A DNA stretch of 64,000 nucleotides from Agathobacter sp. (lineage in GTDB: Bacteria > Bacillota > Clostridia > Lachnospirales > Lachnospiraceae). The position numbers were made by a program, and so were the translations under genes. The stretch lies in contig JALEKN010000036.1 in NCBI GenBank assembly GCA_022769125.1, positions 1-64,000 of the forward strand, in the 5' to 3' direction. Positions 40,826-50,143 of the stretch are shown here, piece after piece. Position 1 is the first letter of the stretch, and each line of letters opens with the position of its first letter. The notes under the pieces are model-generated. The model ran no database searches and had not been told where the DNA came from. It saw nothing but the letters and a program-made list of their open reading frames with translations.

Positions 40826-42094
40826 ATGAAAAAGACACCATTCGTGACGAAGCAGCAGGTTGAGGAAATTGTAAAAAAATATCCGACGCCTTTCCATATT
40901 TATGATGAGAAGGGAATCCGGGAGAATGCAAAGGCAGTGAAAGAGGCATTTGCATGGAACAAGGGATTTCGCGAGTATTTTGCAGTTAAGGCGACTCCGA
41001 ATCCATATATTTTAAAAATTTTACAGGAATATGATATGGGATGCGATTGCTCCTCCTATACAGAACTGATGCTGGCAAAGTCCTGCGGATTCGATGGTGA
41101 GCATATCATGTTTTCCGCAAATGAGACACCGGCAGAGGAATTTGCCTATGCAAATGAACTTGGAGCAATCATTAATCTGGACGATTTTACCCATATTGAT
41201 TATCTGGAGAAAACGATCGGCTATATTCCGGAGACAATAAGCTGCCGCTACAATCCGGGCGGAGTGTTTGAACTGAGCAACGGAATCATGGACAATCCGG
41301 GCGATGCAAAGTACGGAATGACCAAGGATCAGATGATTGAGGGATATAAGATCTTAAAGGCAAAGGGCGCAAAGAATTTCGGCATCCATGCATTTTTGGC
41401 AAGCAATACCGTGACGAACGAATATTATCCGGCACTTGCCCGCCAGCTGTTCGAACTTGTTGTCGAATTGAAAGAGAAGACAGGCTGTCATATCACCTTT
41501 GTAAATCTTTCCGGTGGAGTAGGAATTCCATATACGCCGGATAAAGAGCCAAATGACATTGCAGTTATAGGAGAGGGAGTCCGCAAAGCGTTTGAAGAGG
41601 TTTTGGTACCTGCCGGAATGGACGACGTTGCAATCTACTGCGAGATGGGGCGTTTCATGCTCGGACCATATGGCGCTCTCGTGACACAGGCAATCCATGA
41701 AAAGCATACCTACAAAGAGTACATCGGAGTGGACGCATGTGCGGCAAATCTGATGAGACCGGCGATTTACGGGGCATACCATCATCTGACTGTCCTTGGA
41801 AAAGAGGACGCTCCGTTAGATCATGTGTATGATGTGGTGGGAAATCTTTGTGAGAACTGTGATAAGTTTGCGATTGACCGCAAGCTTCCAAAGATTGACA
41901 TCGGAGATTATATTTATATCCATGATACCGGGGCACATGGTTTTTCCATGGGTTACAACTACAACGGACGGTTACGTTCAGCCGAGCTTCTGCTAAAGGA
42001 AGATGGAAGCGTAAAACTGATCCGCCGTGCAGAGACACCGGAAGATTATTTTGCAACATTTGACTGTTTTGATGATATCAAGATCTGCCGTTAA
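40826..42094 (+). CDS. lysA: LysA-like PLP-dependent amino acid decarboxylase (diaminopimelate decarboxylase type)
   Basis: 422 residues of the fold-III PLP decarboxylase family. The Schiff-base lysine is K55 in YFAVKATPNP. NLSGGVGIPY is the glycine-rich phosphate loop, CEMGRFMLGP is at the EPGR position, NLCENCDKFAIDRKLP carries the C-terminal cysteine that completes the active site, and GAHGFSMGYNYNGR matches the GAYxxSM..YN motif. Meso-DAP to lysine is the usual reaction. Several motifs depart from canonical LysA (HAFLASN in place of HIGSQ; EMGR in place of EPGR), so a related substrate is possible. The O-acetylhomoserine sulfhydrylase gene follows after 21 nt. Confidence 0.82.
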   Translation: MKKTPFVTKQQVEEIVKKYPTPFHIYDEKGIRENAKAVKEAFAWNKGFREYFAVKATPNPYILKILQEYDMGCDCSSYTELMLAKSCGFDGEHIMFSANETPAEEFAYANELGAIINLDDFTHIDYLEKTIGYIPETISCRYNPGGVFELSNGIMDNPGDAKYGMTKDQMIEGYKILKAKGAKNFGIHAFLASNTVTNEYYPALARQLFELVVELKEKTGCHITFVNLSGGVGIPYTPDKEPNDIAVIGEGVRKAFEEVLVPAGMDDVAIYCEMGRFMLGPYGALVTQAIHEKHTYKEYIGVDACAANLMRPAIYGAYHHLTVLGKEDAPLDHVYDVVGNLCENCDKFAIDRKLPKIDIGDYIYIHDTGAHGFSMGYNYNGRLRSAELLLKEDGSVKLIRRAETPEDYFATFDCFDDIKICR

Positions 42095-42115
42095 TTTGAT
42101 TTCAGGGGGATTAGA

Positions 42116-43399
42116 ATGAGCGAATATACAATTAATACAAAGTGCGTACAGGCAGGCTATACGCCGGGAAACGGAGAACCGAGACAAATTCCGATCATCC
42201 AGTCTACCACATTCAAATATGACACCAGCGAAGATATGGGAAAGCTGTTTGATCTTGAGGCAGAGGGATATTTTTATACACGCCTGCAGAATCCGACAAA
42301 TGATCATGTGGCTGCGAAAATCGCGGCACTTGAGGGTGGCACGGCAGCGATGCTGACATCTTCCGGGCAGGCAGCCAATTTCTTTGCGCTGTTTAATATC
42401 TGCGAATGCGGCAGTCATATTGTTTCGTCCTCTTCCATTTATGGTGGAACGTTTAATCTGATCGCCGTTACAATGGCAAAGATGGGAGTTGAGGTTACAT
42501 TTGTTTCCCCGGATTGTACGGAGGATGAACTGAATGCAGCCTTTAAGGAGAATACACGCGCTGTATTTGGAGAGACAATTGCCAATCCGGCACTGACTGT
42601 ACTTGATATTGAAAAGTTTGCGAAGGCTGCACACGCACACGGGGTACCGCTCATTGTTGACAACACGTTTCCGACTCCTGTAAATTGCCGGCCGATCGAG
42701 TGGGGAGCAGACATCGTTACCCATTCCACCACAAAGTATATGGACGGACATGGTGCGGCTGTCGGCGGCGCTATCGTAGACGGTGGCAACTTTGACTGGA
42801 TGGCGCACGCAGATAAATTTCCGGGACTTTGTACACCGGATGAGTCATACCACGGAATTACCTATGCAGAGAAATTTGGCAAGGAGGGAGCATTTATTAC
42901 GAAGTGTACCTCTCAGTTGATGCGTGATTTGGGATGCATCCAATCACCTCAGCATGCGTTTATTTTAAATCTGGGGCTGGAATCTTTACATGTCCGTATG
43001 CCGCGTCATGTCGAAAACGGACAGGCTGTTGCAGAGTTCTTAGAGAGCCATCCGAAGGTGACAAAAGTAAATTACCCGGGATTAAAGAGCAATCCGTATT
43101 ATGAAATCGCGCAGAAGTATCTTCCGAATGGCGGATGTGGTGTGGTATCTTTCGAGCTTGAAGGAGGAAGAGAGGCTGCGGAGAAGTTTATGAAGAATTT
43201 AAAGCTTGCGGCAATCGAAACACATGTTGCGGATGCCCGCACCTGCTGCCTGAATCCTGCAACATCGACACATCGTCAGATGAATGAAGAACAATTAAAG
43301 GAGGCCGGAGTTCCAGCCGGACTTGTCCGTATTTCCTGCGGACTTGAGGATAAAGCAGATCTGATTGCAGATCTTGCCCAGGCACTTGAGGCAGTTTGA
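42116..43399 (+). CDS. O-acetylhomoserine sulfhydrylase (Cys/Met metabolism PLP enzyme)
   Basis: 427 residues, the length of MetY-type enzymes (longer than cystathionine gamma-synthase). YFYTRLQNPTNDHVAAKIAALEGGTAA, the PLP lysine K207 in THSTTKYMDGHG, and the C-terminal ATSTHRQM and VRISCGLED are characteristic. It makes homocysteine from O-acetylhomoserine and sulfide in the cytoplasm. Other members of the family are possible but length and motifs favour this one. Co-directional with lysA-like, then terminated at 43416. Confidence 0.88.
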   Translation: MSEYTINTKCVQAGYTPGNGEPRQIPIIQSTTFKYDTSEDMGKLFDLEAEGYFYTRLQNPTNDHVAAKIAALEGGTAAMLTSSGQAANFFALFNICECGSHIVSSSSIYGGTFNLIAVTMAKMGVEVTFVSPDCTEDELNAAFKENTRAVFGETIANPALTVLDIEKFAKAAHAHGVPLIVDNTFPTPVNCRPIEWGADIVTHSTTKYMDGHGAAVGGAIVDGGNFDWMAHADKFPGLCTPDESYHGITYAEKFGKEGAFITKCTSQLMRDLGCIQSPQHAFILNLGLESLHVRMPRHVENGQAVAEFLESHPKVTKVNYPGLKSNPYYEIAQKYLPNGGCGVVSFELEGGREAAEKFMKNLKLAAIETHVADARTCCLNPATSTHRQMNEEQLKEAGVPAGLVRISCGLEDKADLIADLAQALEAV

Positions 43400-43415
43400 T
43401 ATCCGGATCATAATA

Positions 43416-43453
43416 GCGAGAACATGTTGTATTTGCATGCTCTCGCGTTTTTA
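43416..43453 (+). terminator. Terminator after the sulfhydrylase gene
   Basis: Stem GCGAGA-CATG/CATG-TCTCGC with loop TTGTATTTG, then GTTTTTAT. Confidence 0.85.
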
Positions 43454-43497
43454 TATTCTTTGGTAAGAAAACAGATACATAAGGAGTTATGGAGCAA

Positions 43498-44331
43498 ATG
43501 AAAAGAAAACTGTGGGAAAAAGTTATTGTCTGGCTGGGGCTTGGGATTACTTTGATGGCGTTGTGTACTAGCTGCAAAAACACGCAGAAGGAAGGAAATG
43601 CAGCAGAGCAGGCACTTGTACCGATCATTGTCGGAAGCGATGATTAACCGCCGTACAGCTATCCGGACACAGACGGTGAACCGACCGGCATTGATGTAGA
43701 GCTTGCCACGGAGGCATTTCACAGAATGGGGTATGAACCTGTATTCTCCTACATTAACTGGGAGGAGAAGAAGACGCTTCTGGAGAATGGGCAGATCGAT
43801 TGTATCTGGTGCAGTTTTACCATGGATGGCAGAGAGGATATGTATAAGTGGAGCGGCCCTTATATGATCAGCCGTCAGGTTATTGCAGTTAACAAGGACA
43901 GCGACATTTATACGCTGGAAGATCTGGAGGGGAAGAATATAGCTGTTCAGTCTACCACGAAGCCGGAAGAGATTTTTGTTTCCCATAGTGATCCGAGGAT
44001 TCCGGAGATTGGGGAACTATTTTCGCTCCAGAACAGAGAACTCTTATATCCGTTTTTAAGTAAAGGATATGCCGATGCGATTGCAGCACATGAAACTTCC
44101 ATTTTGCAATGCATGCTGGATTATGACTTGGAATACCGCATTCTGGATGAACCGCTGCTAAATGTAGGTCTGGGAGTCGCTTTTTCTTTAAGCGATGATC
44201 GCGGTCTGGATGAGAAATTGTCCAGAACATTAAAAGAGATGCAGGAAGACGGCACAACAGAGCAGATCATTGGTAAATATCTGGAGAATCCGCAAGATTA
44301 TCTTTGGGAGGTGTCCGATGAAGAAAAATAG
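43498..44331 (+). pseudogene. Extracellular solute-binding (SBP_bac_3) lipoprotein, interrupted by an in-frame stop
   Basis: From ATG 43498 the frame encodes a lipoprotein signal (hydrophobic core, lipobox ALCTSC) and the start of the binding fold (VPIIVGSDD), then meets TAA at 43645-43647. The same frame then continues without a break to 44331 with PPYSYPDTDGEPTGIDVELA, WEEKKTLLENGQIDCIWC, LEDLEGKNIAVQST and GVAFSLSDD, all typical of SBP family 3. Relatives have a tyrosine codon before PPY, so TAT or TAC to TAA is the likely change. The next gene, a hybrid kinase, overlaps by 14 nt. Sequencing error or a true nonsense mutation are both possible. Confidence 0.85.
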
Positions 44332-46545
44332 CAGTAAAAAACATCTTGACTGGATGCTCGCCTTTGAAATTCTAGTTGGAGTGTTTCTACTTGGAAGTGT
44401 TTTTATCCTTGCAGTTAATATTGACCTGCATGAAACGGAAAAGAGTCTGTCAAATACAATTACTTATATCAAGGAGCAGTATATCCAATATCAGCGGCTG
44501 AATCTTGCATCTGAAACAAAGAGCGTGATGCGGATGATCGAGAGCGCACGCCAGATAGAGCAAGAGCTTGACACGCTGCAACCACAGGATGCTGCTTTCT
44601 TAGACAAAGAAACACTGAAAGACTATGCAGACAGAACATATGTAAATGGAGTTCTTTTGCTGAATGAGGATGGAGAGGTAGAGGCATCATATTGTGAGAA
44701 AAAACCAGACCGCAGGAGATGGATGCCCAGCTGAAAACAAAGGCAGTTCTGGAAACTTTGTCATTTCCGGAGAAGGCATATGCGGCCCGGATTCACTGCG
44801 AGGATGGTTCTTATGTAGATATTGCAGCAGTCGGAAGGACGAAAAAGGCGCAGATCATAGTAGTGTATTATCGCACACCGGCTGAGTATATCAATTCTTT
44901 CAGTCTTTCGGTGGAGGCGCTTCTTACAGGATATAAGCTTGATCGTGACGGGACGATTATTGTAAGTAATGGGGGCGAGATTGTTGCATCCAACGACGAA
45001 GAACTTATCGGAAAGGGAACGGATGAGATTGGAATTTTAAAGCGGATCAACCAGGAGGCTGAGTGCGGGAAATTAGTTCATACAAACAGGGATGCAGGAT
45101 CCATTTCCCAATATTTTGGGCTGATGGAGCATGGACGCGACTTCTATTTCTATGCCTATATGCCGGAAAAGGATGTTTTTTCCACTACGTTCCAGAATGT
45201 CTTGTATTCGCTGATTGTCTATATCCTTATTCTCGTTGCGATTAACATGGTCCGTTGGAGAACGGCTCAAGGCTATAAAGAGCAGCAGCTTGTGATCCAG
45301 CGGGAATATACAGAGAGCCTTCAGCAGAAGAATGAGCAGCTTAGAGCGGCAGTCACACAGGCTGAGTATGCAAATGCAGCAAAGACCAATTTTCTTTCAA
45401 GGATGAGCCATGATATCCGTACTCCGTTAAACGGGATTATCGGATTGCTCGAGATCAATGAGCTGCATGCAGATGACCTTGGACTGATCCGGGAGAATTG
45501 CAGGAAAATGAAAGTATCTGCCAATCATCTGCTTTCGCTGATTAATGATGTCCTTCAGATGAGTAAGCTTGAGAGCGGAGAGATTGTATTGAATGTCGAG
45601 CCGATCAATCTGAGTGAGCTTTCGAAGTCGGTGCTTACTATCGTCGGGCAGCGTGCCGCTGATGCGGGAATTACATGGGAGTATGATGGGAATGGAGATG
45701 ATGTGTGCTATGCAGACGTATACGGAAGTCCGCTTCATATACGACAGATTTTCCTGAATATCTATGGAAACTGTATTAAGTATAATAAGGTTGGCGGTAA
45801 GATCACCACATCATGTACCTGTCTTGGTGTCGCAGATGGAATCGTAACGTATCAGTGGAAAATCCGGGACACAGGCATTGGCATGAGTGAGGAGTTTGTA
45901 AAGCATATATTTGAACCGTTCTCACAGGAACATACAGATGCGCGCAGTGTCTATAATGGTACAGGACTTGGAATGTCAATTGTTAAGAACCTGATCGATA
46001 AGATGCATGGAGAGATTGAAGTGACAAGTGAGGAGGGCGTCGGTTCGCTTTTTGTGGTAACATTGCCGTTTCGGATTGCAAAAGAGACATCAGAACACAG
46101 ACAGGATGTGGGGGAAGTTCAAACAACAAGCATGGAAGGAATGGAACTTCTTCTGGTGGAAGATAATGAGCTGAATGCCGAAATTGCACAGACACTTTTG
46201 GAAGATAAAGGCTTTAAGATCACGCGTGCATGTGATGGCAGGCAGGCAATTGACCTGTTTTGTGCAAATGCGCCGGGGACATTTGATGCAATTCTGATGG
46301 ATGTAATGATTCCGGTTATTGATGGAATCACAGCGACAAAAATGATCCGTGAACTAGACCGGGAGGATGCTAGGTCGATTCCAATCATTGCAATGACCGC
46401 GAACGCATTTGACGAAGACGCAAACCGGTGTCTGGCAGCCGGAATGAACGCACACCTGGCGAAGCCGCTTCAAATGGATAAATTGATGGAAACACTCAGA
46501 CGGTATTGCGGGCAGGCAAAAATGCACGACACGAAGGAAGCCTAA
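44318..46545 (+). pseudogene. Hybrid sensor histidine kinase, disrupted by a frameshift
   Basis: ATG 44318 starts a frame with a membrane helix (residues 13-35) and part of an extracytoplasmic sensor domain. The frame changes near 44697-44702, in a run of six A: the first frame ends at 44734, and the rest of the protein continues in the -1 frame (TRPQEMDAQLKTKAVLET). One more A would restore a single protein of about 742 residues. Downstream are a second helix, HisKA (SRMSHDIRTPLNG), N and G boxes (DTGIGM, GTGLGMSI) and a C-terminal receiver (ILMDVMIPVIDG). With the preceding SBP gene it forms a sensor pair, both broken. Both halves are otherwise well preserved, which suggests a recent event, error or slippage. 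Confidence 0.85.
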
Positions 46546-46577
46546 AGAGCGGGGAATGAAGGGAATAGTAAGATTAT

Positions 46578-47117
46578 ATGCAACGTTGTAAATGGTGTAA
46601 TCTAAAAAATCCACGTTATATACAATATCACGATGAAGAATGGGGAAAAGAAAGATTGGACGATGCGTATCTGTTTGAAATGCTGGTGCTGGAGAGCTTT
46701 CAGGCAGGACTGTCATGGGAGTGTGTACTGAACAAACGCGAGAACTTTAAAGAGGCGTTTGACGGCTTTGATGTACACAAGATTGCTTTGTATGATGAGG
46801 AAAAACAGCAGGAGCTTGCCGGGAACGCCGGCATTATCCGTAATCGCAGAAAAATTGCTTCAACAGTAAAAAATGCTGCTGTATTCTTGGATATCTGTGA
46901 CGAATGCGGAAGCTTTGAATCGTATTTGCGCTGCTTCTGGGATGGAAATACGATCTATGAGAACACGCTTACGCATTCACCACTTTCCGATGCAATTTCC
47001 GTGGATCTTCAGAAACGAGGGATGCGGTTTGTAGGAACAACGATTATCTATTCGTATCTGCAGGCAGTTGGCGTGATCAGCTCCCATGAAAAGGGGTGTT
47101 TTCTGTATCATGCGTAG
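46578..47117 (+). CDS. tag: DNA-3-methyladenine glycosylase I
   Basis: 179 residues, the normal size. Zinc ligands C4 and H18 (MQRCKWC, YHDEEWG) and the C-terminal pair H170/C174 (SHEKGCFLYHA) match the snap-type zinc site of Tag. FEMLVLESFQAGLSWECVLNKRENF and the RFVGTTIIYSYLQAVG helix are family signatures. It removes 3-methyladenine from DNA in base-excision repair. It is read away from the kinase pseudogene and ends before a bidirectional hairpin. Confidence 0.96.
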   Translation: MQRCKWCNLKNPRYIQYHDEEWGKERLDDAYLFEMLVLESFQAGLSWECVLNKRENFKEAFDGFDVHKIALYDEEKQQELAGNAGIIRNRRKIASTVKNAAVFLDICDECGSFESYLRCFWDGNTIYENTLTHSPLSDAISVDLQKRGMRFVGTTIIYSYLQAVGVISSHEKGCFLYHA

Positions 47118-47210
47118 ACCTATCCGTGGAAGTGCAGATACTGTTTCTTGCTGTAATGCTGGCAAGCATATCGCTTAATACGACAAGATCTGCAGCGAGA
47201 AGGACAATAA

Positions 47211-47238
47211 AAAAAGAAGCAGATATCTGCTTCTTTTT
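47211..47238. terminator. Bidirectional terminator for tag and tRNA-Leu
   Basis: Perfect 14-bp palindrome, AAAAAGAAGCAGAT followed by its complement, ending in T5 on both strands. Confidence 0.88.
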
Positions 47239-47240
47239 AA

Positions 47241-47323
47241 TGCCGGCAATGGGACTTGAACCCATACGGTGTTGCCACCAACAGATTTTGAGTCTGCCTC
47301 GTCTGCCATTCCGACACGCCGGC
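47241..47323 (-). tRNA. tRNA-Leu (anticodon CAA)
   Basis: 83 nt on the minus strand with the acceptor stem GCCGGCG/TGCCGGC (one G-T pair), a long variable arm (TGTTGGTGGCAACACC region) as expected for leucine, and anticodon loop CTCAAAA giving CAA, which reads UUG. CCA is not encoded. Confidence 0.96.
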
Positions 47324-47349
47324 ATTTGTTCGGTCACCGAACAATCAGT

Positions 47350-47378
47350 ATATTATCATATCGGAATGGGATTTGCAA
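47350..47378 (-). promoter_or_regulatory. Promoter of tRNA-Leu
   Basis: On the minus strand: TTGCAA (47378-47373), 17 nt, TAATAT (47355-47350), about 27 nt upstream of the tRNA. Confidence 0.65.
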
Positions 47379-47506
47379 CAAAAATTTTACCAAGAAATTT
47401 TCGGCAATTTTAGTTTGATAAATGGGGAATTTTAATTGCCCTTTTATCGAGACGGGGGTATACTTATGAATAGAAATAATGGAATCAGCTGTGGGGGATT
47501 TTACAT

Positions 47507-49396
47507 ATGAAGAAAATTGCCATCATCGAAAATGGATGGGCGAAATCTATTAATTATGCATGGACGCTTGGAATAAAGCAGTACATGGATGAGCGCGGGA
47601 TAGATGCGGATATTTATATTTTCAACAGCTTTGGCGATGTCGGAATGGATGAAAAATTCAACCATGGAGAATACAATATAACCAAACTGTCGGATCTTAC
47701 CATGTTTGATGGGATTTTTCTCGAACTTACAAACATCGGAGACGAGAAAGAGAAGGAAGAGATTATCAATCGCGTGAAGGCGTCAAAAGTTCCTGCTATT
47801 TCGTTAGTTGAGAAGATACCAGGATTGTATTATGCGGGAATTGATAACTATAATGCGATGGCAAAGATGGTGGAACATCTGATAACAGTTCACCATTGCA
47901 GAAAGATTAATTTTGTCGGAGGACCTCCGACTAATCAGGAAAATATCGCGAGATTAGCTGCTTACCGTGATGTGTTGGCAAAGCACGATATTGCGGTGGA
48001 GGAGGAGAGAATCTTCCAATGTAATTATGAGATTATCACAGGAGAGATGGCATTTGAACATTTTCACGGGAAGGAACTTCTGCCGGAGGCTTTTGTGTGT
48101 GCAAACGACAATATTGCCGTGGGTATATGCCATGAATCGGAGAAGTACGGTTACAATGTTCCGGGGGATTTTCTGGTGACCGGTTTTGATGATTTTGATA
48201 AGGCATCCTATTACAGCCCGCGTATATCAACGATCGGATTCCGAAGAGAGTCTATTTCTTACGCTGCAATGGGAATGATGTGCAGAATCTGGGATGGCAC
48301 GCAAAAGGAGGATGCGGTCTATATTGAGGCAAAGACTACATTCCAGGATAGTTGTGGATGTGTTCCGGAAACGGTAAGAGACCGTGGACAGTATGTCAAT
48401 GACCGTATCATGGCAGAGGATCGTCAGAGCCGTTTGCAGACAAAGCTCTATGAGTTAAAGCGCGAAATGATCAATTGTAACAGCTATGTTGAGATTGCGG
48501 CATGTCTGCCGAAGAGCCTTTCGATGCTTGGATATGGTGAGATGTATATTCTTCTCAACAAGGACCTCGACGAGATGCTTGAACATGAGGAGGAACCGGA
48601 ATACCGTATCAACGGGTACCCGGATAATATGAACGTCTTATTTGCCGCAAAGAAAGACCAGATTCTGACCGGAATTAAGAGAATGCCCGGACAACTTATT
48701 CCGGGAGGTGATGAGCAGCCTGCAAAGTCGGGAAGCACCTATCTGTTTTCACCGCTTCATATCCGTGACAGGGAGATTGGGTATACCATATTGAAGAACT
48801 GTGATCATCTGATGGATTCGCAGATGCTTTATGAGGTGCTCAACGCGTTTCTCGAGACGATACAGAACATGTATCACCGGATGACATTGGCCAGAATGAA
48901 TGATAAGCTGTCGAACCTTTATATAAGAGATTCACTGACGGGGTTGTATAACCGGATGGCATATAACAAGCTGGCAATTCCGGAATATGAGCGTTGTATG
49001 CAGAATGATGAATCACTACTCATCATGTTCTGGGATTTGGATTGCCTGAAGTATATCAATGATAATTTTGGTCATGATATGGGAAATGAGGCAATACGGG
49101 TCGTCACAGACTCCATTCGCGAGTGTTGTCCGAAGGAAGCAATTGCAATGCGTTACGGCGGCGATGAGTTTGTGGTTTTGGTCCCGGAATATTCAGAGGA
49201 CAAAGCCGATGCTCTGGTAAGAAGCATTGAACGGCGCATTTTAGAGAAAGCGGGAAAACTGAATGTTCCGTTTGACATTCAGGCAAGTGTCGGGTATGTG
49301 ATCGCAGACAATCCTTCCAAGAGCCTGAATGATTACATCAACATTGCAGATGATGCCATGTACCGGAATAAAAAGGCTCGAAAAGCTATAAAATAG
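47507..49396 (+). CDS. Cytosolic PBP1/LacI-type sensor fused to a GGDEF diguanylate cyclase
   Basis: 629 residues, no signal peptide or membrane helix. Residues of roughly 1-285 have the periplasmic-binding-protein-like fold of LacI regulators without their HTH (VEHLITVHHCRKINFVGGP, EAFVCANDNIAVGICHESEKYGY, ITGFDD-like VTGFDDFDKASYYSP). A GAF-like linker follows, then a GGDEF domain from about 465 (RDSLTGLYNRMAYNK, DLDCLKYINDNFGHD, RYGGDEFVVLV). The intact GGDEF predicts c-di-GMP synthesis in response to an intracellular small molecule, most likely a sugar. No RxxD I-site is seen. This architecture is frequent in Lachnospiraceae; the ligand is unknown. Confidence 0.88.
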   Translation: MKKIAIIENGWAKSINYAWTLGIKQYMDERGIDADIYIFNSFGDVGMDEKFNHGEYNITKLSDLTMFDGIFLELTNIGDEKEKEEIINRVKASKVPAISLVEKIPGLYYAGIDNYNAMAKMVEHLITVHHCRKINFVGGPPTNQENIARLAAYRDVLAKHDIAVEEERIFQCNYEIITGEMAFEHFHGKELLPEAFVCANDNIAVGICHESEKYGYNVPGDFLVTGFDDFDKASYYSPRISTIGFRRESISYAAMGMMCRIWDGTQKEDAVYIEAKTTFQDSCGCVPETVRDRGQYVNDRIMAEDRQSRLQTKLYELKREMINCNSYVEIAACLPKSLSMLGYGEMYILLNKDLDEMLEHEEEPEYRINGYPDNMNVLFAAKKDQILTGIKRMPGQLIPGGDEQPAKSGSTYLFSPLHIRDREIGYTILKNCDHLMDSQMLYEVLNAFLETIQNMYHRMTLARMNDKLSNLYIRDSLTGLYNRMAYNKLAIPEYERCMQNDESLLIMFWDLDCLKYINDNFGHDMGNEAIRVVTDSIRECCPKEAIAMRYGGDEFVVLVPEYSEDKADALVRSIERRILEKAGKLNVPFDIQASVGYVIADNPSKSLNDYINIADDAMYRNKKARKAIK

Positions 49397-49406
49397 AATC
49401 AGCGAT

Positions 49407-49450
49407 AAAGCCTGTAAAATCTTGAAAAACAATAGATTTGCAGGCTTTTA
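49407..49450 (+). terminator. Terminator after the PBP-GGDEF gene
   Basis: Stem AAAGCCTGTAAAATCT/AGATTTGCAGGCTTT (one bulge) with an 11-nt A-rich loop, followed by TTATC. Confidence 0.82.
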
Positions 49451-49453
49451 TCA

Positions 49454-49482
49454 TTGACAAAAGTTATCATATATGATAACAT
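49454..49482 (+). promoter_or_regulatory. Promoter with perfect palindromic operator (XRE pair)
   Basis: TTGACA (49454-49459), 17 nt, TAACAT (49477-49482). The 18-bp perfect palindrome GTTATCATATATGATAAC (49463-49480) fills the spacer and enters the -10. It is well placed for repression by the XRE protein encoded just downstream. Confidence 0.82.
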
Positions 49483-49508
49483 AGAAGAGAAGTAAAGGTA
49501 GGGCTTAT

Positions 49509-49721
49509 ATGAAGAATGAAGATACGAGAGAGGCGGTTGTTTCCCAGCTTCGGACGCTTCGTAAGGAGCAGGGGATGACGCAGGAACATCTGGCAGAGAT
49601 TGTTGGAACGAAGAAATCAAATATCTCCCGTCTGGAGAGCGGACGATATAATCCGAGCCTTGACTTTTTGATAAAAGTCGCGGACGGCTTGGGTAAACAG
49701 ATTACGGTTAAGATACGATAG
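49509..49721 (+). CDS. Small XRE-family HTH regulator
   Basis: 70 residues, almost all HTH: QLRTLRKEQGMTQEHLAEIV, then TKKSNISRLESGRYNPSLDFL. The size is like antitoxin-type or phage-type repressors. The promoter ahead of it carries a perfect palindrome, suggesting autoregulation. A 93-residue gene follows 17 nt later and is likely its operon partner. Confidence 0.88.
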   Translation: MKNEDTREAVVSQLRTLRKEQGMTQEHLAEIVGTKKSNISRLESGRYNPSLDFLIKVADGLGKQITVKIR

Positions 49722-49738
49722 TGAAGGAGACGATATAC

Positions 49739-50020
49739 ATGCAGGCGAAGAAATTAGGTAATTTTACAGGAAACGACATCGAACTCTGCAGGACCACGAA
49801 TGTGAGTGTGTCCAACCGGACGGCAGAGCTGCTTTTAGAGGAACAGATTCCGTTTACAAAGAACTGCCGCAAGATTCCCTTTTTCAGGAGAGACAAGTAT
49901 GCGGGAGCGAGCAAGGTGTATGTGATCAGCATTAATCCGCACCGGTATGGGCAGGCACGCAGATTGCTTGACACGATGGATCTTCCGCACAGAAAGCGTC
50001 TGGTATTGAGTAATTACTAA
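49739..50020 (+). CDS. Small basic protein of unknown function, partner of the XRE regulator
   Basis: 93 residues from ATG 49739, which has AAGGAG nine bases upstream; a GTG at 49721 overlapping the previous stop is less likely. It is rich in Lys and Arg, with GNFTGNDIELCRTTNVSVSN, FFRRDKYAGASKVYVISIN and a basic C-terminus (PHRKRLVL). I do not recognise a toxin fold such as RelE, HigB or HipA. As the second gene of an autoregulated XRE pair it could be the effector of a small regulatory or toxin-antitoxin-like unit, or simply an accessory protein. Confidence 0.7.
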   Translation: MQAKKLGNFTGNDIELCRTTNVSVSNRTAELLLEEQIPFTKNCRKIPFFRRDKYAGASKVYVISINPHRYGQARRLLDTMDLPHRKRLVLSNY

Positions 50021-50037
50021 TATGTTTCAAATTTAAG

Positions 50038-50078
50038 GCAGGTGTGCTAGAATCAGATTTAGTGCATCTGCTTTTTTT
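50038..50078 (+). terminator. Terminator after the XRE pair
   Basis: 12-bp stem with G-U pairs (GCAGGTGTGCTA/TAGTGCATCTGC) followed by seven T. Confidence 0.75.
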
Positions 50079-50143
50079 GCAGTCCTTCTTTGGACAGAAG
50101 GCATCGGATAGGGCGGATGTTCATGGAAAGATGAGGGATATTT

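Noticed and set aside
43645-43647. Recoding of the in-frame stop (selenocysteine or pyrrolysine)
   Set aside because: The codon is TAA, which is used for neither.
44697-44740. Programmed -1 frameshift in the hybrid kinase
   Set aside because: The A6 run is preceded by G, so it is not a strong slippery heptamer, no clear stimulatory hairpin was seen, and the neighbouring gene has a nonsense lesion. Decay or error is simpler.
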